From CAYRGQ01 sp964444885 (GTDB lineage: Bacteria > Bacteroidota > Bacteroidia > Sphingobacteriales > Sphingobacteriaceae), in contig CAYUIZ010000006.1 of NCBI GenBank assembly GCA_964444885.1, forward strand, positions 10,580 through 74,579: 64,000 bases of DNA, read 5' to 3'. A program made the translations under genes and the position numbers. This document shows, one piece after another, positions 43,057 through 51,598 of the stretch (the stretch's first letter is position 1; each line of letters begins with the position of its first letter). Under the pieces are notes generated by a model, which was not told the origin of the DNA, ran no database searches, and worked only from the letters and a program-made list of their open reading frames with translations.

Positions 43057-44148
43057 CTAGTTTACCAGCCGGCGGTAGTAATCCAACGCCTCGAAAATCG
43101 TCGATTCTTCGACAAAAAAATCGACGTCGCACGCACCGATCCGTGACGGTAAAGCAAAACCGATTTGGTCGCCCGCATTCTTCTTATCGTTCTTCATCAG
43201 CCCCATCAATTCAGGGTAGGCACCCGGCCCAAAATGATAATCCGGGAAAAGTGAGCGAAATGCGTGGACGATATCCTGCAATTCAGATTCGGACAAACCG
43301 TTGCGCTTGTGGGCCAAATAGCCCTCGCATATCATCCCGGCAGCGATTGCTTCCCCGTGCAGCAAAGGATCCGCATCATGCACCATGGAGTAGCCCTCCA
43401 AGGCATGGCCGATAGTGTGGCCGAAATTCAAGGTTTTACGAAGTCCTTTCTCGGTGGGATCAACCAGCACCACCTGATTTTTGATGTGCACGGAATGCCG
43501 GATATCGGCGAGTGTGATCTCCTCGGGCACCACGGTTTTCACGCGGTGGTAAAATGCCGCATCCGCAATAATGCCATGCTTGATCACCTCCGCAAATCCA
43601 GAAACCAGTTGACGGCGGCTCAAGGTGCGCAAAAACAGCGTGGATATAAAAACGGCTTGTGGCTGTGTGAAGGTGCCCACAATGTTTTTGACGTTATCTA
43701 GGTCGATGCCGGTTTTGCCGCCCACCGATGCATCTACCTGCGAAAGCAGCGTGGTGGGGATATGCAGAAAATCAATCCCGCGTTTGTAGGTTGAGGCAGC
43801 AAAACCACCCAGGTCCGTCACCACGCCTCCCCCTAGGTTGATTAAGAGGCTACGCCGGTCGGCGTTAAAATCCAGCATCATTTTCCATACGCCGATGCAG
43901 AAATCGATATTCTTGTTTTCCTCGCCCGGATCGACCTCAATGATGTCATAGCGGTCGAAACCTGGCCAAAACGATTGCAATACGGGCAAACAGTGTTCGC
44001 TGGTATGGCGGTCAGTCAGCACCAGTATTTTCGAGTACGACTTGGACGCCACGAAGGCCGCCAGACCGGCTAGCTGGTCATCAAAAAAAACTTGATAGCC
44101 CAAACTATCGATGGGTGCTTCGGAAGCGGATGGGGAAAACTCACTCAT
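43057..44148 (-). CDS. aroB: 3-dehydroquinate synthase
   Basis: About 363 residues from ATG 44148; the open frame upstream begins with TTG and is rejected. AroB motifs: INLGGGVVTDLGGFAASTYKRGIDF (NAD-binding and active-site segment), TTLLSQVDASVGGKTGIDL, FAEVIKHGI, RKTLNFGHTIGHALEG (metal-binding His). It makes 3-dehydroquinate from DAHP in the shikimate pathway. It lies 54 nt after a small lipoprotein gene, in an S4-lipoprotein-aroB unit. Confidence 0.96.
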   Translation of the reverse strand: MSEFSPSASEAPIDSLGYQVFFDDQLAGLAAFVASKSYSKILVLTDRHTSEHCLPVLQSFWPGFDRYDIIEVDPGEENKNIDFCIGVWKMMLDFNADRRSLLINLGGGVVTDLGGFAASTYKRGIDFLHIPTTLLSQVDASVGGKTGIDLDNVKNIVGTFTQPQAVFISTLFLRTLSRRQLVSGFAEVIKHGIIADAAFYHRVKTVVPEEITLADIRHSVHIKNQVVLVDPTEKGLRKTLNFGHTIGHALEGYSMVHDADPLLHGEAIAAGMICEGYLAHKRNGLSESELQDIVHAFRSLFPDYHFGPGAYPELMGLMKNDKKNAGDQIGFALPSRIGACDVDFFVEESTIFEALDYYRRLVN

Positions 44149-44202
44149 GCTATTCGCTTGATGGTTATAATTATTAGGAGGCAATCAGACGCCTTGGCGC
44201 AC

Positions 44203-44655
44203 TTAGCGGACGGCCATCACTTTCAGCTCGAAATCCTTAACGTGCTCGTAATAGGGAATGGTAGCGCGCCGTGCAAAATGGATAAAATTCATCACCACGC
44301 TGTCGCGCTGGGTCTGGGACAATCCATCGCGGATGTTCGCGCCTTGTCCGTCAAAAACGGCTAGTTTGCCGCCGTCCACGCGGGTTTCTTCGCCATTTCG
44401 GTGCACATCAAGCAACGTGGCCGCGTATTTCTGGATACCCTTCGAGTACGCATCCAACGTGGACGACGCCTGTACCGTGTCGCGATCTACACGCTCGTTA
44501 CCTACCGCAGTCTTTGACTGCGATTTTTTGGCTTCGAATGTCTCCAGGTTCACCTCAATAACATAGCCCGCCGGACCACTGTCCGGGCTGCCGCCGCCGC
44601 AGGCGCTCACAACAAGCGCAGCAAACATGAGGAGTACGTACCACTTACTTTGCAT
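44203..44655 (-). CDS. Hypothetical lipoprotein
   Basis: 150 residues from ATG 44655, 5 nt past the upstream S4 gene's stop. Signal peptide with lipobox LVVSAC, then GGGSPDSG. The mature domain is helical and polar (YVIEVNLETFEAKKSQSKTAV, DAYSKGIQKYAATLLDVHRNGEETR). I do not recognise a family. Its tight spacing with the S4 gene and aroB suggests co-transcription. Confidence 0.78.
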   Translation of the reverse strand: MQSKWYVLLMFAALVVSACGGGSPDSGPAGYVIEVNLETFEAKKSQSKTAVGNERVDRDTVQASSTLDAYSKGIQKYAATLLDVHRNGEETRVDGGKLAVFDGQGANIRDGLSQTQRDSVVMNFIHFARRATIPYYEHVKDFELKVMAVR

Positions 44656-44659
44656 AGGA

Positions 44660-44866
44660 TCACTTGATTTTGACACGCTGGCCCTCAAATTCCACAACAT
44701 CACCGGCCCGCACCTTCAGCCGTTTGCGGTAATCCACCTCGCCATTGTACTTGACCTGGCCCGCAGAAACAGCCGCTTGCGCACTACCCCCGTTCTCTAC
44801 CCAATTCAGCACTTTAAGCAATTGGATCAGCTGGATATGGTCGCCTTTAACCGCGTATTCGATCAT
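44660..44866 (-). CDS. Small S4-domain RNA-binding protein
   Basis: 68 residues. A single S4 domain: HIQLIQLLKVLNWVENGGSA, then VSAGQVKYNGEVDYRKRLKV and GDVVEFEGQRVKIK. Resembles YbcJ/RlbA-like S4 proteins that bind structured RNA. Probably first gene of the S4-lipoprotein-aroB unit, divergent from proline dehydrogenase. Confidence 0.88.
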   Translation of the reverse strand: MIEYAVKGDHIQLIQLLKVLNWVENGGSAQAAVSAGQVKYNGEVDYRKRLKVRAGDVVEFEGQRVKIK

Positions 44867-45025
44867 CTTGCAAACTTACCCAACGCCTCCGGTTTTCCCA
44901 AATGTATATGCAGCTTTTCCAGACGCCAAAAATGTACGGGCATTTGCTTTCCTATTGGGCTGCGCAATACGGAGCCGCGCGCGCAAATCCTTACTTAGCA
45001 ACTATGAAATTGAAGCCTTTTATGC

Positions 45026-45033
45026 TACTTTTG
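45026..45033 (+). promoter_or_regulatory. -7 promoter element for proline dehydrogenase
   Basis: TACTTTTG matches TAnnTTTG exactly, 22 nt before the ATG, which would give a leader of about 15 nt. A TTG lies upstream with 13-nt spacing, shorter than usual. Confidence 0.5.
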
Positions 45034-45055
45034 TCGCAAAAATTAATTTCGATTG

Positions 45056-46264
45056 ATGAGCGAACTTCCAAAACACGCTACCGGCGTCTCCTTTGACAAC
45101 ACCGAGGTAGCATTCCGAAGCAAGAATAACAAGTCACTGGAGAAAGCGCATTGGATATTCCGGGTCATTGCTAACAATTTCCTGACCCGTGTTGGCCCGC
45201 CGATCACCAACCTTGCCTTCAAAGCAGGCCTGCCCATCACGGGCATTATCCGCAAAACAATCTTCCAGCATTTCTGCGGTGGCGAATCGATAGCGGGATG
45301 TCGGTCAGCGATCCTTCAGCTTGCCTCCCAGGGCGTCAGCACCATTCTCGACTACTCGGTGGAAGGCGAGGAATCGGAGGCTTCCTTCGACCAAACCTGT
45401 GACGAGATTTTGCGTACAGTGACGTACGCCAAAGTAAACCAAAACATATCGTTCTGCGTATTCAAGCCCACCGGCTTGGGAAGCTTCCACCTGTACAAGA
45501 AAGTAAGCGCGGGCGAGCCGTTGAGCGCGGAAGAAACGGCTGCATACGAGCGAACCAAGGCACGAATCGAACGTATCTGCTTGGCGTGCCACTACGCGGA
45601 CATCAACCTGCTGATCGATGCCGAGCACTCGTGGATACAAGATGCAATCGATGATATTGTCCGCGACATGATGCGGCGGTTTAACCGCGAAAAACTGGTT
45701 GTATACAATACGTACCAGCTTTACCGGCACGATAAGCTCGCGTCGCTCAAAGCGGACTACGCCCTTGCAGAAACCGATGGCTTCTTGCTGGGTGCCAAGC
45801 TCGTGCGTGGCGCATATATGGAAATCGAGCGTGAACGCGCCGAACGTAAAGGATATCCTTCGCCCATACAACCCAACAAAGCAGCGACCGATCTTGACTA
45901 CGATGAAGCGATTCGCTTTTGTCTGGACAACATCGAGCGCGTAGGCCTAATGGCCGGCACGCATAATGAAGCGAGCAGCCGGCTGTTGGTTGACGAAATG
46001 GACGTACGCGATTTGCCTCGCAACCATCCACACATCCATTTTGCCCAGTTGCTGGGCATGAGCGACCACATCTCCTTCAACTTGGGCGAAGGAGGCTACA
46101 ACGTTGCCAAATACATGCCTTACGGGCCGGTCAAGGCCGTCATGCCGTATTTGTTCCGACGGGCAGCGGAAAACACTTCCGTTGCCGGGCAGACAGGCCG
46201 CGAGCTGCAACTGATTATTCGGGAAAAACAACGCCGAAAAGCCACACGGAAAAACGGCTTATAA
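45056..46264 (+). CDS. Proline dehydrogenase (monofunctional)
   Basis: 402 residues from ATG 45056; the codon before it is TTG in the same frame. PRODH barrel motifs: ILDYSVEGEES, FCVFKPTGL, LLIDAEHSWIQ, VYNTYQLYRHDKL, GAKLVRGAYMEIERERA (FAD-site Arg) and LMAGTHNEAS. The enzyme oxidises proline to pyrroline-5-carboxylate with FAD. It lacks the P5C dehydrogenase part found in bifunctional PutA. A HAD phosphatase follows 47 nt later on the same strand. Confidence 0.93.
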   Translation: MSELPKHATGVSFDNTEVAFRSKNNKSLEKAHWIFRVIANNFLTRVGPPITNLAFKAGLPITGIIRKTIFQHFCGGESIAGCRSAILQLASQGVSTILDYSVEGEESEASFDQTCDEILRTVTYAKVNQNISFCVFKPTGLGSFHLYKKVSAGEPLSAEETAAYERTKARIERICLACHYADINLLIDAEHSWIQDAIDDIVRDMMRRFNREKLVVYNTYQLYRHDKLASLKADYALAETDGFLLGAKLVRGAYMEIERERAERKGYPSPIQPNKAATDLDYDEAIRFCLDNIERVGLMAGTHNEASSRLLVDEMDVRDLPRNHPHIHFAQLLGMSDHISFNLGEGGYNVAKYMPYGPVKAVMPYLFRRAAENTSVAGQTGRELQLIIREKQRRKATRKNGL

Positions 46265-46311
46265 ATAAGAAAACAAACCGAGCCCCACCGTGGCTGGGAA
46301 AGGAATATCAC

Positions 46312-46935
46312 ATGAAAAACCCTGCAGCTTTCGAACTGAAACTCGAGCGGCTTACTGCGATCAGCAACAGAAAAAAATACAAAGCCTTTTTATACGACTG
46401 CGACGGCACGCTGGCTGACAACATGCACGCCCACAAAGCGGCTTACGGAAAAACAGCGGCGGCATATGGCATTACCTTAGACCTCCAGCTCATCGATGAG
46501 CTGGCCGGATGGCCCACTGTGGCTGTGGCGGCGGAAATCAGCAAGCGATACCAAACGCCTATCGACCCTAAAACCTTCGCAACGGAAAAATCCGCGGCTT
46601 TTTTTCGGGACTATATCGAGCACACGCAGCCCATCCCCCACGTGGTTGCCCACCTGCGCAACCATGTAGGCGGCACCCGTATCGGCGTGGTGTCTGGCGG
46701 CGTACGCAAAACCGTCACCAAAACACTAACCGTATTGGACCTCCTGCCGCTGGTCGAAGTTTTGGTATGCGCGGGAGAAACCCCACAAGGAAAACCGTAC
46801 CCCGACCCTTTTCTGCTGGCTGCATCCCAATTGGGTATAGCACCCGCTGAATGCCTCGTGTTCGAGGACGGCGATCCGGGCGTACAGGCCGCCATTGCCG
46901 CTGGCATGGACTGGGTACGCATCGACGAGTTATAA
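46312..46935 (+). CDS. HAD-superfamily hydrolase, beta-phosphoglucomutase-like
   Basis: 207 residues. HAD motif I YDCDGTLADNM (nucleophile Asp), motif II VVSGGVRKT, motif III Lys in KPYPDPF, and motif IV VFEDGDPGVQAA are all present, with a small helical cap between (residues about 45-110). Acts on a sugar phosphate or similar; substrate unclear. Probably co-transcribed with proline dehydrogenase. Confidence 0.9.
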   Translation: MKNPAAFELKLERLTAISNRKKYKAFLYDCDGTLADNMHAHKAAYGKTAAAYGITLDLQLIDELAGWPTVAVAAEISKRYQTPIDPKTFATEKSAAFFRDYIEHTQPIPHVVAHLRNHVGGTRIGVVSGGVRKTVTKTLTVLDLLPLVEVLVCAGETPQGKPYPDPFLLAASQLGIAPAECLVFEDGDPGVQAAIAAGMDWVRIDEL

Positions 46936-46953
46936 AACCTTTTAAAAAGGAAA

Positions 46954-46977
46954 TTCCCGAGCGACAACGCTCGGGAA
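46954..46977. terminator. Perfect 10-bp hairpin after the HAD gene
   Basis: TTCCCGAGCG-ACAA-CGCTCGGGAA is a perfect stem with a tetraloop, between the convergent HAD and alkaline phosphatase genes. There is no clear U run on either side, so it may stabilise 3' ends rather than terminate alone. Confidence 0.55.
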
Positions 46978-47011
46978 CCCCTGGTATGAAAGACCGAAAA
47001 AGCCAGTCGAA

Positions 47012-48433
47012 TTAGAACTTATTGCTCACCTCCGCAGCCTGCAGCATCAAGAAGTGCATATCCGTATTGCGAACAAAGGGCTTCAGCAACTCGCTGCCTG
47101 GCCCAAATGCCGCAATCTCCACATGATCACCCGAGTGACCCGTACTGCCCCAGCCTACCCCGGTATGACGTTGCTGTATCTGGGACAAGTCACTGAACGG
47201 CAACCTATACGGATTGTACAATCCATCCTCGTTACGCTCGGTGACATAATGTGTCAGCAAGCGGATGGCGTCTTCCGAACGGATGACGATACCCTGAGCT
47301 TGTTCGACACGCTCGATAACCTGATCGGCCGTGAACCCCCTGTCCATTCCTTGCAGCACCCAATCGTTGGTATGCTTAAACGAGATAATCCGGTCAAAAT
47401 TGTCGTAGCTGCCGCCAAACAATCCCGGGTTGGCGTTGCCGTGGTCGGTCGTGATGATGACTAGCGTATCTCCGTCCGCCTCGGCAAATGCCATTGCCTC
47501 TTCTACAGCTTCTTCGAATGCTAACTGATCGTAGACTACGCCTCCGACGTCATTGGCGTGCGCCGCCCAATCCACTTTGCCGCCTTCCACCTGCATGACG
47601 AATCCGTCGCGGTTTTTACTAAGCTGGGCGATGGCAGCCTTGGTCATCTCGGCAATCGACGGCGACGTCCGTTTGAGTTCCGCATCGTTTTCGCGGTCAA
47701 GCGCGTAAGGTAGGCCACCCGTGCTAAATACGCCTAATACAGGGGTGCGGGCTTTGTTTTTCTCGATCGCGAGCATCTCGTCGCGTGTCCGGACCACTTG
47801 GTAGCCACTGGCGGCAAATTTGCCAAAAAGGTCTTGCTTGTCGCTTCGCCGGTCAGCGCTGAAGTGCTCCGCACCGCCGCCCATAATGAGATCAATGCGC
47901 AAGTCGTAATATTGCTGGGCAATACCCGGCTCGTCCGAACGGCGGTCGCTATTGACGGTAAAACCCGCTGGCGTGGCGTGCGTGACCGTGACCGATGTCA
48001 CCAAGCCCACCGCTTTGCCTGCGGCCTTAAATTTCTGAAGAATGGGTAGCGGCTTGCTGCCGTCGGGAGCTACGTTCACCGCGCCGTTATTCACCCGCAC
48101 GCCACCGCCCCACGAGGAGCTAGCCGCCGAGGAATCCGTTACCAAACTATTGGCGGAGGCCGTATCCATTAGACCCCTTACGACTTTATTATCGGCATAT
48201 AATGACATCCACGGCGACAGTTTGCCATCGCGGCGCTCGCGAAGCATGTTGGCCAAACTAAGCGTACCGGCACTCATTCCGTCGCTGACCATGAAAATAA
48301 TGTTCTTCGCCGTTTTGCCAGCATACTGGCCCAGGATTCCGCGGCGCGGTGTAGCAATGGCTTGCAAGGGGGATACAAGTGCAGCCCCAGCGGCTGTAAG
48401 TGCCGTGTTGCGGAAAAAGTCTCTGCGTTTCAT
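47012..48433 (-). CDS. Tat-exported alkaline phosphatase
   Basis: 473 residues from ATG 48433 (MKRRDFFRNTALTAAGAAL, a twin-arginine signal). PhoA-superfamily features: NIIFMVSDGMSAG (metal ligand Asp 51), VTDSSAASSSWGGG (nucleophile Ser near 101-102), EGGKVDWAAHANDV, IITTDHGNANPG and GWGSTGHSGDHVEI. It releases phosphate from monoesters in the periplasm and binds zinc and magnesium. It is one of three exported phosphatases in the window. A perfect -7 box lies 113 nt upstream. No PhoB box was recognised. Confidence 0.93.
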   Translation of the reverse strand: MKRRDFFRNTALTAAGAALVSPLQAIATPRRGILGQYAGKTAKNIIFMVSDGMSAGTLSLANMLRERRDGKLSPWMSLYADNKVVRGLMDTASANSLVTDSSAASSSWGGGVRVNNGAVNVAPDGSKPLPILQKFKAAGKAVGLVTSVTVTHATPAGFTVNSDRRSDEPGIAQQYYDLRIDLIMGGGAEHFSADRRSDKQDLFGKFAASGYQVVRTRDEMLAIEKNKARTPVLGVFSTGGLPYALDRENDAELKRTSPSIAEMTKAAIAQLSKNRDGFVMQVEGGKVDWAAHANDVGGVVYDQLAFEEAVEEAMAFAEADGDTLVIITTDHGNANPGLFGGSYDNFDRIISFKHTNDWVLQGMDRGFTADQVIERVEQAQGIVIRSEDAIRLLTHYVTERNEDGLYNPYRLPFSDLSQIQQRHTGVGWGSTGHSGDHVEIAAFGPGSELLKPFVRNTDMHFLMLQAAEVSNKF

Positions 48434-48538
48434 ATTCAATTAATTTTCGGTTCGGATATCGCTTTCTCCGGTGCCGCAATGGTTAGTAGCGGTGCTGCTT
48501 TGCGGGAGTTGGTTGTGTATCCAGATTTTAGTTCATTG

Positions 48539-48546
48539 CAAAAATA
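48539..48546 (-). promoter_or_regulatory. -7 promoter element for alkaline phosphatase
   Basis: Minus-strand TATTTTTG matches TAnnTTTG exactly, 105 nt upstream of the ATG. The -33 element is unclear. Confidence 0.4.
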
Positions 48547-48631
48547 GAAATAAAGCGCAAAGTCGCCATACATCGGCCTAACTTTAACACATTCCTAACA
48601 TGTATCGGCTCGATGGACAGCCATGCCGGGA

Positions 48632-49006
48632 TTATTCGCTGTCATTGAATGCGTCAGCGAGCACCTTAGACATCTCCGCATGATTAAACGGCTTGACGAG
48701 ATAGCCCCTGGGATTGGTTGCGCGGGCGGCCTCCACGGTATGCAGATCGGCGTGCGATGTGAGAAACACAAACGGAATCTGGTAGTTCGAATTCAGCTCG
48801 TGCGCAATATCAATCCCCGTTTTGTCAGACTTCAGAATAATATCCAAAATCAGCAAATCCGGCGGGTTTAATTTAATTTTCTCAAACGTCTCCTCGTAGC
48901 TCGACGATAAGTCGGACACCACGTACCCCAAGTCTTCTAGCATAAACTGCAAGTCCAGTGCGATGATCATCTGGTCTTCGACAATGTGGATTTTTTTCAT
49001 TTCCAT
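48632..49006 (-). CDS. Single-domain response regulator (receiver only)
   Basis: 124 residues from ATG 49006. A complete receiver: HIVEDQMIIALDLQ acidic pocket, phospho-acceptor Asp 55 in LLILDIILKSDKTG, and the conserved Lys in YLVKPFNHAEM. There is no output domain, so it probably acts through a phosphorelay or protein binding. A TPR histidine kinase of HisKA_2 type lies upstream on the same strand, its likely partner, but a 359-bp gap with its own -7 box separates them. Confidence 0.92.
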   Translation of the reverse strand: MEMKKIHIVEDQMIIALDLQFMLEDLGYVVSDLSSSYEETFEKIKLNPPDLLILDIILKSDKTGIDIAHELNSNYQIPFVFLTSHADLHTVEAARATNPRGYLVKPFNHAEMSKVLADAFNDSE

Positions 49007-49365
49007 GGTAGTAGCATGAGGGATTGGCACGAACGGAAAACGCAACGACCGTTATACATGGTTAAAAATGTTGACAAGGTAAATGTATTCTCTATGGCTG
49101 TAGACACAAAGCTACAAAAAGAAATAATATTACCCCTACTTTTCCACTGCTAAATGTAACAAATTAAGCGAGCCGGCCGCCAAATCATTAACGGCGCTAG
49201 CATACCTAAAAAACCCCTTTTTCAACTTGCTAGTTAACAAAAAGCTGCCCGAGTAAACTGTTGTTCATATCGCCTGACCGCCGATGTGGCGGCGTGTAGT
49301 CCCGCGGCCCGTGTGTCGTCGAATCCATTCCAAACGAACAGCCGGGCGAATTCCTTCAAAAGCGG
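49007..49365. other. Intergenic region between HisKA_2 kinase and receiver gene
   Basis: 359 bp without a gene. Minus-strand TAGCTTTG (49114-49107) is a perfect -7 box about 100 nt before the receiver ATG. The rest is AT-rich in the middle, with no hairpin or repeat recognised. Confidence 0.45.
49107..49114 (-). promoter_or_regulatory. -7 promoter element for the receiver gene
   Basis: TAGCTTTG on the minus strand; it shows that the receiver can be transcribed apart from the upstream kinase. No convincing -33 element. Confidence 0.4.
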
Positions 49366-51285
49366 CTAGCCGTGGCTTCGGAAATGGACAACGAACTTGG
49401 ACAGCCCATCCACGTAGGAATAGGTGATGTCCCCATTGAGCTGGTCGGTCAAGGAGCGGATCAGTTTGAATCCCAAGCTATCTTCGCCCACATCAAACTG
49501 ACCCTCGGGCATGCCGACACCATCATCCGCATATTCCAGCAAATATTCCTTCTCGCTTCCCGGCGCCACCAATATGGTTATAAGGCCGTTGTCCTTGCCC
49601 ACAAATGCGTATTTCAGCGAGTTGGTAATTAACTCCGTGAGAATCAACCCCAACGGAATCGCCGTATCGATATCGAGTGAAACGCGATTCGCATCGACCT
49701 GCACTTCGATTTCGTTGTTATTGACATTGTATAAACTCAGCAAGTGAAACGCCAGCTGTTCAACATATTCGTGGATATTGAGTTTGCTCAAGCTTTGTTG
49801 CTGGTAAAGCTTATTGTGAATCAAAGCAATGGAATTGAGGCGGCTCCGACTTTCCTTCATGACCTCGACGACCTCGGGCAGTAAAGTCTTTCGCGCCTGC
49901 AAACTCAATAAGCTATTGATAATCTGAAGATTGTTCTTGACCCGGTGGTGAATTTCGCGCAACAAAAGCTCGTTCTGTATGTTGGCCTGCTTCAGGATCT
50001 CGTTCTGAACGGAAATTTCGGCATTCTTAATAGCCACCCGGTTTGCCAGCTTGTCTTTTTCCCTGAAATGGATATACAGGATCACCAGGATAGCGAGCAA
50101 TACAACCACGCTGACAATCAGCCCATAACGCTGGTATATGGTGTTCGACAGCTTAAGTCGGTCGACATCCTCCTGCCGGGCCATGATAAACTTATCGCTT
50201 AGCTCAGCATCGGCCTGCACAAACTGTTCGATCAGCAAACTATCTCCCAGATAGAGGACGCGGTCATATAGCCTCTCCGCCTCGTCTACCCTTCCCATCG
50301 CGTAGTTGGCACTGGCCATTAGCGCGACGACCTTCCGCACGTCGCTGTTGTTGCCCCGCTTGCGGAGGTTATCGGAAAGGGCCTGCGACCGAGCCAGCGC
50401 GGCTTCAAAATTCTCGCCGCGCAGGTCGTATTTGATGCTCAACAGCTGGTATTCCGTCCATAGCATCGGATTTTTATCCAGGGAAACAGGCAACGCGACC
50501 ACCTCATCCAGCTTAGCCCGAAATTCCGCAAGCTCACCGACGCTTTCCAATACCTTGGCCTGCGCCAGCATGGCCCGCAGCAAGCCTTCACTGTTTTGCA
50601 CGCGCTGGTAATACGCCACAGCCTTATCCGCGTAAGCTTGGGCCTGATTTAAATCGTCTAAGTGGTAGTAACTGTTGCTATACACCAAATATACTTGGCC
50701 TTCGAAGGGATCACGCTGGAGGCTACGCGTTTCTTCACGCACGGTATCCAGTATGCGAACCGCGCCGTGGTGGTCGCGTTCCACATAGTTTTTAAAGTCA
50801 GCATAACCAATGAGCGCACCGATCCGGGCGAGTGTGTCGACATTTTCCGAAGCCACTTTGACGGCCTCCCGGTAACTGCGGTGGGCCAGAAAGAGCTGGT
50901 CTTGCTGGGCGTAAAGGCCAGCCAGCCGCACATGGGTATCCACCAGCTTGGAGACTTGGTCTAAAAGCATGTAAATACTCCGGGCCTTTTCATAGAAATC
51001 GACGGCCTCCATTACCTTGCCACGCCCCTCCAGCAAACGCCCGCTGTAATAGTAGCCGTCCGCAACCCCCTGCTGGTAAGAAATTCCGATGGATTTTTTC
51101 CAGGCTTGGTTGATGATCGCATCCGCCTGGTTGCCGGGTTGGTCTAGGTATTCCCGTGCCTCACGGTAGAGCGAGTTGATCGTTAATGTGTCACTGGCAC
51201 GGTCCGCGCCGAAGGCGTGCCTTGCATCCAAGCCGTGCAGGGCCACCAAAATCCACAATAGAAACCGAATGTCTCTCGTACTCAT
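49366..51285 (-). CDS. TPR-containing sensor histidine kinase, HisKA_2 type
   Basis: 639 residues from ATG 51285; the frame upstream begins with TTG. Signal peptide, then about 330 residues of TPR-like helices (periplasmic sensor), a membrane helix at 387-406, a coiled coil, and a HisKA_2 domain with LLREIHHRVKNNLQIINSLL (His 446/447). A HATPase domain with ELITNSLKYAF and YADDGVGMPE ends the protein. HisKA_2 kinases usually partner with single-domain receivers, such as the gene downstream. Confidence 0.92.
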   Translation of the reverse strand: MSTRDIRFLLWILVALHGLDARHAFGADRASDTLTINSLYREAREYLDQPGNQADAIINQAWKKSIGISYQQGVADGYYYSGRLLEGRGKVMEAVDFYEKARSIYMLLDQVSKLVDTHVRLAGLYAQQDQLFLAHRSYREAVKVASENVDTLARIGALIGYADFKNYVERDHHGAVRILDTVREETRSLQRDPFEGQVYLVYSNSYYHLDDLNQAQAYADKAVAYYQRVQNSEGLLRAMLAQAKVLESVGELAEFRAKLDEVVALPVSLDKNPMLWTEYQLLSIKYDLRGENFEAALARSQALSDNLRKRGNNSDVRKVVALMASANYAMGRVDEAERLYDRVLYLGDSLLIEQFVQADAELSDKFIMARQEDVDRLKLSNTIYQRYGLIVSVVVLLAILVILYIHFREKDKLANRVAIKNAEISVQNEILKQANIQNELLLREIHHRVKNNLQIINSLLSLQARKTLLPEVVEVMKESRSRLNSIALIHNKLYQQQSLSKLNIHEYVEQLAFHLLSLYNVNNNEIEVQVDANRVSLDIDTAIPLGLILTELITNSLKYAFVGKDNGLITILVAPGSEKEYLLEYADDGVGMPEGQFDVGEDSLGFKLIRSLTDQLNGDITYSYVDGLSKFVVHFRSHG

Positions 51286-51598
51286 GCCGGGTCCCCCAAA
51301 CAACTCCTAGTAGATCGCTCCGCTGGTTGCTCACTATCCATGGCAACATGATTTTCAGTCAGATATGATTCGGCTAATATATTACAATAATTCTGCTTTT
51401 ACACACAAAATAATGCAGAAACAGCGAAATCGCTTATAATTGCGCTCTTGATATTTGGTCTTGCTTTTTGTCAGCTGCGCAAAAAAAACTTCAAAATCTG
51501 CGTGGCCGCCACCTTTCGTGCTGGCCGTTGGCCCAGCGCTATGATAAGACCGATTTCCCTGCATGCAGGAACCCGGTGCAGGCCAGTGCCGCGCGTGG
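51286..51598. other. Intergenic region, nothing recognised
   Basis: 313 bp between the HisKA_2 kinase start and the anti-sigma gene stop. Short open frames exist but lack signal peptides, family motifs or start signals. No promoter box matching TAnnTTTG was found for the kinase. Confidence 0.4.

Noticed and set aside
51382..51564. 60-residue open frame upstream of the TPR kinase
   Set aside because: No start signal, no conserved motif and an implausible composition.
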